DNA of 13,058 bases from CAVAWX01 sp963592385 (GTDB lineage: Bacteria > Actinomycetota > Coriobacteriia > Coriobacteriales > QAMH01). The stretch spans positions 1-13,058 of the forward strand of contig CAVAWX010000054.1 in the NCBI GenBank assembly GCA_963592385.1. The letters run 5' to 3'. Shown one piece after another: positions 7,607 through 12,985 of this stretch (positions are counted from its first letter, which is position 1; the number at the start of each line of letters is the position of its first letter). Below the pieces are notes generated by a model. The model was not told the DNA's origin and did not search any database. It saw only the letters and a list, made by a program, of their open reading frames with translations. The translations under genes were made by a program, and so were the position numbers.

Positions 7607-8710
7607 CTAGAGGGGCTCCGGGACGGGCAGGCCGAGGTGCTCGTAGGCGCTGACGGTGGCGCGGCGGCCCTTGGGGGTGCGTTCGAGCAGGCCGCAGCGC
7701 AAGAGGTAGGGCTCGTAGACGTCTTCGATGGTGTCCGGCTCCTCGCCGAGGGCGCTGGCAAGCGTGGCCAGGCCGACGGGGCGCGCGGCGAAGGTGACGC
7801 AGAGCAGGCGCAGCAAGGCATCGTCGGTGGAGTCGAGGCCGAGCGCGTCGACCTTGAAAAACGAGAGCGCTTGTGCGGCCGTCTGCTGGTCGATACGGCC
7901 CTCGGCCCGCACCTGGGCATAGTCGCGCACGCGCTTGAGCAGGCGGTTTGCCAGACGTGGCGTGGCACGCGAACGCGAGGCGATCTCCTTTGCGCCGGCG
8001 GCGTCTATCTCGATACCCAGAATGGACGCCGAGCGGACCACGATGTCGCAGAGCTCTTCGACGGAGTAGTAGTCGAGGCGAAAGCAGGCGCCGAAGCGGT
8101 CGCGCAAAGGCCCGGTGAGAAGGCCGGTGCGCGTGGTGGCCGCCACGAGCGTGAAGTGCGGCAGGTCGAGGCGTATGGAGCGGGCGGCAGGCCCTTGGCC
8201 TATGACGATGTCGAGGGCGAAGTCCTCCATCGCCGGGTAGAGCACTTCCTCGACGGCGCGGTTCAGGCGGTGGATCTCGTCGATGAAGAGGACGTCGCCT
8301 TCCTCCAGGTTGGTGAGTATGGCGGCCAAGTCGCCGGCGCGCTCGATGGCCGGCCCGCTGGTGGCCTTGAAGGAGACGCCCAGCTCGTTGGCCACCACGC
8401 CCGCAAGCGTGGTCTTGCCCAGACCCGGCGGCCCGGAGAAGAGCAGGTGGTCGAGGGCCTCGCCGCGCGACTTGGCCGCCTCGACCAAAACGGAGAGGTT
8501 TTCCTTGATGCGCGTCTGGCCGAGGTACTCGGAGAGCGCCTTCGGGCGCAGGCCCGTCTCGGTCGCGGCCTCCTCGTGCGTCTGCGCGGGCGAGACGAAG
8601 CGCTCGGCCGCCGGGGCGTCGGCAGCGCCCGCGGCACCTGCAGCGCCCGTCTGCGCGCCCACCGCATCCACTTGCGCGTCTGCGGCAAATTCCGGCGACT
8701 CCCACATCAT
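7607..8710 (-). CDS. ruvB: Holliday junction branch migration DNA helicase RuvB
   Basis: RuvB is the hexameric AAA+ motor that drives branch migration on Holliday junctions with RuvA. The 367-residue product has Walker A GPPGLGKT (93-100), Walker B DEIH (144-147), sensor-1 region VAATTRTG, the arginine-finger segment GPLRDRFG, the ATPRLANRLLKRVRDYAQ lid helix, and the C-terminal winged-helix signature TIEDVYEPYLLR..LLERTPKGR. Before the first conserved segment (LRPKALSEYLGQ) is an Ala/Gly-rich extension of about 50 residues. The reading frame opens with two ATG codons (8710 and 8707). The ruvA stop TGA lies inside ATGATG, so the genes overlap by 4 bases and are translationally coupled. Either ATG is possible; the first is given. 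RuvB closes the ruvC-ruvA-ruvB operon. Confidence 0.97.
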   Translation of the reverse strand: MMWESPEFAADAQVDAVGAQTGAAGAAGAADAPAAERFVSPAQTHEEAATETGLRPKALSEYLGQTRIKENLSVLVEAAKSRGEALDHLLFSGPPGLGKTTLAGVVANELGVSFKATSGPAIERAGDLAAILTNLEEGDVLFIDEIHRLNRAVEEVLYPAMEDFALDIVIGQGPAARSIRLDLPHFTLVAATTRTGLLTGPLRDRFGACFRLDYYSVEELCDIVVRSASILGIEIDAAGAKEIASRSRATPRLANRLLKRVRDYAQVRAEGRIDQQTAAQALSFFKVDALGLDSTDDALLRLLCVTFAARPVGLATLASALGEEPDTIEDVYEPYLLRCGLLERTPKGRRATVSAYEHLGLPVPEPL

Positions 8711-9321
8711 CGTGCGGCCCCCAGACTCTTGAGCGCATAGCGTATGCCCTCTTCAACGCTCGCGGCGGCCGGGCACCCGGACAGCGACGCGGCGGCCTCC
8801 GCATCCGAAAAGCCCATCCCGCGCAAAGCCTCGTGCACCTCCTGCAAGCCCACGGCCGGCACGGCACCCGCGCCGACGCCCCCATCGGCGCCGCCCTGCC
8901 CCGCCAGCGGCGCGGCAAGCGACGAGAAGCGGTCCTTCAACTCCAGCACCACGCGCTGCGCGATTTTCTTTCCTATGCCGGGCGCACGCGCGATGGCCGC
9001 GTCGTCGCCGGCCGCGATGGCGTCTGCCACCTGCGCAGGCGTTGCCGCCGACAACAGCGCAAGCGCGAGCTTGGGGCCTAGCCCCTTCACCCCGATCAGC
9101 GCCGTGAACATCTCTTTTTCGGCCATGTCGAGAAAGCCGAACAGCGCAAGCCCGTCGTCTTTCACCTGCAAATACGTCCATATGCGCACCACCTGCGGCG
9201 CGGCGGGCAAATCTGCCAGCGCGCGCGAGCTCATGGACAGCTCGTAGCCGACGCCGCCCACCTCGAGCACCGCGAAATCCGCGCCGCGCCCGGCGACCGT
9301 CCCCTCCAGAAAGGCTATCAA
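8707..9321 (-). CDS. ruvA: Holliday junction branch migration complex subunit RuvA (TTG start)
   Basis: RuvA binds the four-way junction as a tetramer and loads RuvB. The product has 204 residues, the usual size. It starts (M)IAFLEGTVAGRG and has the OB-fold DFAVLEVGGVGYEL, then LFGFLDMAEKEMF. The two helix-hairpin-helix motifs are LIGVKGLGPKLALALLS and APGIGKKIAQRVVLELKD. A flexible Gly/Ala linker leads to the C-terminal RuvB-binding domain (EVHEALRGMGFSDAEAAAS). The start is a TTG at 9321. Its TT lies in the last bases of ruvC and overlaps the ruvC stop (TTGA). A full AGGAGG ribosome binding site lies 7 bases upstream, and no other start in this frame is near the conserved N-terminus. Coupling to ruvC and ruvB is very likely. 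Confidence 0.96.
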   Translation of the reverse strand: MIAFLEGTVAGRGADFAVLEVGGVGYELSMSSRALADLPAAPQVVRIWTYLQVKDDGLALFGFLDMAEKEMFTALIGVKGLGPKLALALLSAATPAQVADAIAAGDDAAIARAPGIGKKIAQRVVLELKDRFSSLAAPLAGQGGADGGVGAGAVPAVGLQEVHEALRGMGFSDAEAAASLSGCPAAASVEEGIRYALKSLGAAR

Positions 9322-9935
9322 CGCAGCGCCTCCTTCTCCATCGCGTCGGCGACCTTGCGCTCGAAGGCGCGACGTGCCTGCGTGCGCGCGCGCTTCGTCG
9401 TGGCCGTGTCCATGCCCGTCGCACGTCCCACGGCCTGCTCCAGCGCAGCCCCGCGCCGCATGCGCAGATGGGTGATGGCACAGGCCAGCGCGTCGGCCGC
9501 GTGGTCGGGCTTCGGGTCGTGGTCGAGGCCGAGCACGGCGCGCACCATGTACTGCACCTGCGCCTTGTCCGCCTTGCCCGTGCCGACGAGCGCCTTCTTT
9601 ATCTGCAAGGGCGTGTACTCGCCGAAGGCCAGCCCCATGCAGGCGCAGGCCACGAGGGCGGCGCCACGCGCCTGGGCCGTGGCGATGGCAGACGGCGCGT
9701 TCGCCCCGAAATACACCGACTCGGCGCACAGGGCGCCCAGCTGGTAGCGCGATATGACCTCGCACAGATTGTCGTGGATGATGGCCAGGCGGGCGGGCAG
9801 CTCCATATCGGGGCGCGTCGTGACGCAGCCGTAGGCCACGGGCACGATGCGCGAGCCCTCCTCGCGCACGACGCCCCAGCCCGTGTTGGCAAGGCCCGGG
9901 TCTATGCCGATGACCATATCCGGATCCAGGTGCAT
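9318..9935 (-). CDS. ruvC: Crossover junction endodeoxyribonuclease RuvC
   Basis: RuvC is the dimeric nuclease that cuts Holliday junctions by paired nicks. The product has 205 residues. The RNase H-like core is visible: MVIGIDPGLANTGWG with the first metal-binding Asp at residue 12, AESVYFGANAPSAIATAQAR with Glu at 72, and PKPDHAADALACAITH with Asp at 144 and 148. A basic tail of about 45 residues (rich in Arg/Lys) follows the core, longer than in E. coli RuvC. The start used is the ATG at 9935, preceded by GGGAAG. An internal ATG at 9917 (MVIGIDPG) is a possible alternative with a poorer site; longer upstream frames run into the promoter. The stop codon overlaps the TTG of ruvA. Transcription probably starts near 10045, where a candidate LexA box is found. 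Confidence 0.95.
   Translation of the reverse strand: MHLDPDMVIGIDPGLANTGWGVVREEGSRIVPVAYGCVTTRPDMELPARLAIIHDNLCEVISRYQLGALCAESVYFGANAPSAIATAQARGAALVACACMGLAFGEYTPLQIKKALVGTGKADKAQVQYMVRAVLGLDHDPKPDHAADALACAITHLRMRRGAALEQAVGRATGMDTATTKRARTQARRAFERKVADAMEKEALR
9329..9334 (-). promoter_or_regulatory. Ribosome binding site that decides the ruvA TTG start
   Basis: AGGAGG on the minus strand, inside the end of ruvC, is 7 bases before the TTG at 9321. It is the best ribosome binding site in the ruv operon and supports the unusual start codon. Confidence 0.8.
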
Positions 9936-10031
9936 GCTCTTCCCATCCGCCGTCTCGTCGGGCGCGAAACGCGCAGCGCCCGCCCGCAAAGCCCCTGCTT
10001 TCAAGTGCGCGACCTGCGCTGCGCCCGAAAG

Positions 10032-10045
10032 CAAACAAATGTTCT
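10032..10045 (-). promoter_or_regulatory. Candidate LexA/SOS box at the ruvC promoter
   Basis: The minus strand reads AGAACATTTGTTTG. The Gram-positive SOS box core is GAACnnnnGTTC; here GAAC-ATTT-GTTT matches 7 of the 8 fixed bases. It starts 6 bases after the -10 hexamer and so would cover the transcription start, where a repressor would act. ruvAB genes are LexA targets in other Gram-positives. The match is imperfect and no LexA gene is in the window. Confidence 0.5.
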
Positions 10046-10051
10046 GTTGCA

Positions 10052-10062
10052 AGCATAGCACA
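10052..10062 (-). promoter_or_regulatory. Candidate extended -10 promoter of ruvCAB
   Basis: The minus strand reads TGTGCTATGCT, an extended -10 (TGC-TATGCT). The predicted start is near 10045, with a leader of about 110 bases to ruvC. No -35 is evident at normal spacing; a TTGAAA lies 29 bases upstream, too far. It lies downstream of the yebC terminator, so ruvCAB is transcribed independently. Confidence 0.5.
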
Positions 10063-10093
10063 CGAACGCGGCCGTCGCGTGCGCGATTTCAAC

Positions 10094-10122
10094 AAAAACG
10101 GCGCCCTCTCGCGAAGGCGCCG
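10094..10122 (-). terminator. Rho-independent terminator of yebC
   Basis: On the minus strand CGGCGCC (10116-10122) pairs perfectly with GGCGCCG (10099-10105) over a 10-base loop, and five T follow (10094-10098). It lies about 120 bases after the yebC stop; I see nothing else in the stretch between. It sits just before the ruvC promoter. Confidence 0.85.
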
Positions 10123-10241
10123 CCCGTTTCACCATCCATATATGCACGCGCAAGGCATGCGGCCGGTCGCGGGGTCTTCCAGCTCTCACGCGCCCGCCCG
10201 CGAGACACCTCTGCCCCGCACGCGCGCGCCCGCGAAGCGCC

Positions 10242-11000
10242 CTAGCCCTCCAGCGCCGCGGCCACCTCGTCGCTGATCTCCATGGTGTGCGAGACGCTCT
10301 GCACGTCGTCGAGCTCTTCGAGCGTGTCCACGAGGCGCATGACCTTCTTGGCGTCTTCTGCCGTGACCTCGGTGGGGTTGTTCGCGGTGAAGACCAGCTC
10401 GGCGCCCTTCACCTCGATGCCCTGCTCGTCGAGGGACTTCTTCACCGCCATGAGCGCGGACGGCTCGGTCCACACGACCCATTCCTCGCCGGCGTCCTCG
10501 TAGTCGTCGCCGCCGGCCTCCGTGACGGCCTCGAAGAGCTTGTCCTCGTCGTCGCAGATGGCCTTGTCCACCGTGATCTGGCCCTGGCGCTTGAACTGGA
10601 AGGCGACCGCGCCGCTCGTGGCGAGGTTGCCGCCCGCGTGGTTGAAGGCGCTGCGCACGTCGGCGGCGGTGCGGTTGCGGTTGTCGGTCAGGCACTCGAC
10701 GTAGAGGCCGATGCCGGCAGGGCCGTAGCCCTCGTAGGTGACCTCTTCCCAGGCCGCGGCGTCGGCGCCGGACCCGAAGGCCTTGTCGATGGCCGTCTGG
10801 ATCTTGTCCTTGGGCATGGAGTAGCCCTTGGCCTTGGCGATGGCCGCCGCCAGCGAGGCGTTGTTGTCCGGGTTGGGGTCGTTGCCCTCCTTGGCCGCCA
10901 CGGTGATGATGCGGCTGAGCTTGGAGAACATGGCGGAGCGCTTCGCGTCTACCGCCGCCTTGCGATGCTTGGTGGTCGCCCACTTAGAATGTCCGGACAT
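10242..11000 (-). CDS. yebC: YebC/PmpR (TACO1-like) family protein
   Basis: This is a YebC/TACO1 family protein of 252 residues, full length. Members have long been annotated as transcriptional regulators; more recent work ties them to relief of ribosome stalling on proline-rich stretches. The diagnostic N-terminus MSGHSKWATTKHRKAAVDAKR is complete but for one usual substitution (WATTKHRK for WANIKHRK). Domain II marks include NDPNPDNNASLAAAIAKAK, MPKDKIQTAIDKAFG and EEVTYEGYGPAGIGLYVECL (the usual YEGYGP.G). NRNRTAADVRSAFNHAGGNL follows. The acidic C-terminus ends VDTLEELDDVQSVSHTMEI. The frame runs upstream in continuity with the cell-wall-repeat fragment. The ATG at 11000 is fixed by homology and by AAAAGGAAGG 6 bases upstream. 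It has its own promoter and terminator. Location next to ruvC is conserved in many bacteria. Confidence 0.96.
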   Translation of the reverse strand: MSGHSKWATTKHRKAAVDAKRSAMFSKLSRIITVAAKEGNDPNPDNNASLAAAIAKAKGYSMPKDKIQTAIDKAFGSGADAAAWEEVTYEGYGPAGIGLYVECLTDNRNRTAADVRSAFNHAGGNLATSGAVAFQFKRQGQITVDKAICDDEDKLFEAVTEAGGDDYEDAGEEWVVWTEPSALMAVKKSLDEQGIEVKGAELVFTANNPTEVTAEDAKKVMRLVDTLEELDDVQSVSHTMEISDEVAAALEG

Positions 11001-11044
11001 ACGAGGCCTTCCTTTTGAATCGGTGCATGTTTCAACAAGGGGGA

Positions 11045-11055
11045 ATTCTAGCACA
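11045..11055 (-). promoter_or_regulatory. Candidate extended -10 promoter of yebC
   Basis: The minus strand reads TGTGCTAGAAT, a near-consensus extended -10 (TGC-TAGAAT). The leader would be about 35-40 bases with a good ribosome binding site. No -35 is seen in the G+C-rich upstream DNA, which belongs to the cell-wall-repeat remnant. Confidence 0.55.
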
Positions 11056-11204
11056 GCGCCCGCGCCGGGCAGCCCGTCCTAGTAGCTCTTGCCCGTGGCC
11101 ACGCCGATGCGGGCGGCGGTCGTGGGGCCATCAGTCAGGCAGAACTCGGCGATCTTCTTGCTAGTGCCGTAGGCCGTGTTGCCCACGAGGCGCAGCGCTG
11201 GCAG
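11052..11204 (-). pseudogene. Remnant of a cell wall-binding repeat 2 (CW_binding_2) protein
   Basis: The minus-strand frame reads LPALRLVGNTAYGTSKKIA, then EFCLTDGPTTAARIGVATGK, then SY, a TAG stop (11079-11081), then DGLPGAGAV. This matches the second half of a CW_binding_2 repeat (PF04122-type), whose consensus runs 'R..GnTaYdTS..IA.. ...aa...VATG.SYyDaLsGa'. Such repeats anchor surface proteins to the cell wall and are common in Coriobacteriia and clostridia. The TAG stands where the repeat has a second Tyr (SYYD), a one-base change from TAC. The fragment has no start codon or ribosome binding site. It begins 2 bases after the ATPase stop codon and ends in the yebC promoter. It is clearly a fragment, in the same frame as yebC. 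The family call rests on motif recognition from memory. Confidence 0.8.
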
Positions 11205-11206
11205 CC

Positions 11207-12439
11207 TCAGCGCAGATCCAGCAGCTCGCCTTCCTCTGCCATGAAGTCGACCATGTTCAGATGGCGCACGCCCTCCCGCTCCTGCAGCAACGGGTCGAGT
11301 GTGAAGAGAAAACGCGGGTAGCCGTCGCGGATGCCGGCAAACGGCCTGTACTCGCGCTCCTCGACGCCGGGGTCGGCAATGCTCATCGAGACCTGAATGT
11401 ACGCGTAGGAGTTCCTCCGGCGGGCGATGAAGTCGCACTCCAGCTTCCCTATCCGCCCGACGGAAAGCCTGTATTCGCGGGTCTTAAGGTACAAGAAGAG
11501 GGCGTTTTCGAGCGAAGGGCCATAACTCGGGCGCACATCGACGTTGCGTACGAAGTAGATTCCCGGATCGGCGAGATAGTACTTCTCCTCGCCGCGCAGC
11601 GACTTTCGGGACTTCAAGTCGAAGCGCGGACAGCGGTAGAGGACCTTCGCATTGACCAGCAGCTCGATATAAGACGCGATGGTGCGCCGCTGGACAGCAA
11701 CCTTCTCGACGTTATTGAAGTGCTCGACGATGTTCGCGAGGCTCGTCGACGCGCCATAGTTGTTGATCATGTACGTCATCACGCGTTCGAACGTGTCCAC
11801 GTTGCGTATTTTCTTCCTGGCCTTGATGTCCTTGTCGATGACCTGCGCCACGACGTCCTCGATGTAGCGGGCCTTGGCGTCCGGGTCGTCGAACTCGAGC
11901 GAACGGGGAAAACCACCGTAGCGCAGGTAGTCCTCGAACTCGAGACGTCTGTCGCGGACTTCCCTGCCGAGGAAGCTCTTCATCTCCAGATACTCGGCAA
12001 AGGAGAGCGTGAACATCTCGAACTCGACGTAGCGGCCTGTGAGCTTGGTCGTCAGCTCGCCCGAGAGCAGGTAGGAGTTGGAGCCGGTAATGAATATGGA
12101 GAAGCCACCGTCGGTGTTGAAGCCGTTGACGACTTCCTCGAAACCTGTCACGTTTTGGATTTCGTCGATGAACAGATACTTGAAGCCGGCATCCGCAAGG
12201 CAGGCCTCGATGGCCGCCTCGAGCTGGTCAGGCGTCTTTATGGAGCGATAGCCGCGTTTGTCGAGGTTGAGGTAGACGATGTCCTTCTCGGCGACGCCAC
12301 GCTCCCTCAGCTCGCCGGCGATGCATTCCATGAGGCAGGACTTGCCACATCGGCGCACGCCGGTTATCACCTTGATCAGGTCCGCGTCGTAGAAAGGCCT
12401 GATCTTGCGCAGATACTGCTCGCGTCGATATAGCTTCAT
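11207..12439 (-). CDS. AAA family ATPase with DUF4143 C-terminal domain
   Basis: This 410-residue protein is an AAA_14/DUF4143 ATPase, a widespread accessory family of unknown cellular function. The N-terminal ATPase half has Walker A ITGVRRCGKS (about 25-34), Walker B YLFIDEIQN (88-96), and the sensor segment IFITGSNSYLLSGE. The linking helix region TLSFAEYLEMK and the family's YGGFPRSLE motif follow. The C-terminal DUF4143 part includes EKYYLADPGIYF, LENALFLYLKTREY and KLECDFIARRRNSYAYIQVS. That order (E, then E-x-D, then QV-x) resembles PD-(D/E)XK nuclease folds, but the usual Lys is not evident, so nuclease activity should not be assumed. AAAGGAGG 9 bases before the ATG at 12439 fixes the start. 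No terminator follows before yebC. Composition is less G+C-rich than the flanks (35 of 60 bases at 11641-11700 against 46 of 60 at 1501-1560), consistent with acquisition. No partner gene is seen. Confidence 0.92.
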   Translation of the reverse strand: MKLYRREQYLRKIRPFYDADLIKVITGVRRCGKSCLMECIAGELRERGVAEKDIVYLNLDKRGYRSIKTPDQLEAAIEACLADAGFKYLFIDEIQNVTGFEEVVNGFNTDGGFSIFITGSNSYLLSGELTTKLTGRYVEFEMFTLSFAEYLEMKSFLGREVRDRRLEFEDYLRYGGFPRSLEFDDPDAKARYIEDVVAQVIDKDIKARKKIRNVDTFERVMTYMINNYGASTSLANIVEHFNNVEKVAVQRRTIASYIELLVNAKVLYRCPRFDLKSRKSLRGEEKYYLADPGIYFVRNVDVRPSYGPSLENALFLYLKTREYRLSVGRIGKLECDFIARRRNSYAYIQVSMSIADPGVEEREYRPFAGIRDGYPRFLFTLDPLLQEREGVRHLNMVDFMAEEGELLDLR

Positions 12440-12448
12440 TGCGAATCG

Positions 12449-12471
12449 CCTCCTTTGCAAAGTGTAGCAAA
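12449..12471 (-). promoter_or_regulatory. Promoter (-10) and ribosome binding site of the DUF4143 ATPase
   Basis: The minus strand has TTTGCTACACT (12461-12471), an extended -10 (TGC-TACACT), followed almost at once by AAAGGAGG (12449-12456). If used, the leader would be very short, with transcription starting at about the ribosome binding site. The ribosome binding site is certain; the promoter is tentative. An alternative upstream TTGCAT...TTAAAC pair with 18-base spacing exists within the inverted repeat region. Confidence 0.45.
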
Positions 12472-12839
12472 GTGGGAGTTACATGCGGTTTAACGCACTA
12501 AATTTATTGAAATGCAAGAAAATTGGTGCGTCAAACGGCGATTAACGCCGCTTTCACGCGAGTTGAAACGCATCCCAGCTTGCCACGCAGAGGCAATCCA
12601 TGTGCGTTATGGAGAAAGCGTGGGGCGGAAAAGCCGCGTAAAGGAGTGTTTTCCGCGCTTTCCGCAGGTTTTTTCGGAGGATGAAGGGGGTGACGCGCGC
12701 GTGCGGCTCTCTCGGCTGCTCGGACAAGAGTCCCTCATTTCTCTTGACGTGCGCGGATGCGAAGGCGAAAGGCAGGGCCTTCGTCCTCGCGTTTCGAGCG
12801 AGATTATAAACCGCCTAGTTCTTAAGCGCGGTGATGGGT
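12472..12839. other. Non-coding, AT-richer stretch upstream of the ATPase
   Basis: I see no supportable gene here. Open frames on the plus strand (for example 12512-12841) match no family I know and have no ribosome binding site. The left end is notably AT-rich (24 G/C in 12481-12540). It contains the inverted repeat at 12493-12531, a small hairpin CGGCG-ATTAA-CGCCG (12536-12550), and an 8-base perfect inverted repeat GCGGAAAA/TTTTCCGC (12625-12632 and 12649-12656). It may be a remnant of inserted DNA. Confidence 0.5.
12493..12531. repeat. Imperfect inverted repeat upstream of the ATPase
   Basis: The left arm ACGCACTAAATTT (12493-12505) and the right arm AAAATTGGTGCGT (12519-12531) are inverted copies with 11 of 13 matches, separated by 13 bases. 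It lies 54 bases upstream of the ATPase ATG, just behind the candidate -10. It could be an operator or simply a hairpin; the distal six bases of each arm (ACGCAC/GTGCGT) are perfect. Confidence 0.6.
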
Positions 12840-12868
12840 AAAACGAAAACGCCGTCGTCGCGGCGGCG
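12840..12868 (-). terminator. Second, downstream terminator for the cell-wall-binding gene
   Basis: On the minus strand CGCCG (12864-12868) pairs with CGGCG (12850-12854), with two further inner pairs after one mismatch. The tail GTTTTCGTTTT follows (down to 12840). The tail is a much better T-tract than that of the hairpin at 12900-12937, so the two together probably end the surface-protein transcript. Confidence 0.55.
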
Positions 12869-12899
12869 CTCCAAGCTGGCGCGCAGGCATGGTATGAGG

Positions 12900-12937
12900 A
12901 AAGGGCTGCTCCCGAAGAATTCCGGGAACAGCCCCTT
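12900..12937 (-). terminator. Long hairpin terminator after the cell-wall-binding gene
   Basis: The arms 12900-12914 and 12923-12937 give a stem of about 15 pairs around an 8-base loop (GAATTCTT on the minus strand). The two non-Watson-Crick positions are G·U in minus-strand RNA but C·A mismatches in plus-strand RNA. This shows the hairpin is maintained for the minus-strand transcript. The T-tract is short (TTT). Confidence 0.7.
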
Positions 12938-12985
12938 GCGGCGCAGTCTTGTGTGAGGCGTCCTAGTTCTGTGAAGCCGTGTGTG

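Noticed and set aside
11079..11438. A 119-codon minus-strand frame that contains the cell-wall-repeat fragment
   Set aside because: Its 5' two thirds lie out of frame inside the ATPase gene. Only the part from about 11204 downward has homology, so I annotate that as a remnant, not as a gene.
12681..12809. Small plus-strand frame of 42 codons starting ATG AAG GGG GTG
   Set aside because: GGAGG abuts the ATG with no spacing, and the product shows no signal, membrane or family feature.
12512..12841. A 109-codon plus-strand open frame in the region upstream of the ATPase
   Set aside because: It has no ribosome binding site and no recognisable motif, begins inside an inverted repeat, and ends against a terminator facing the other way.
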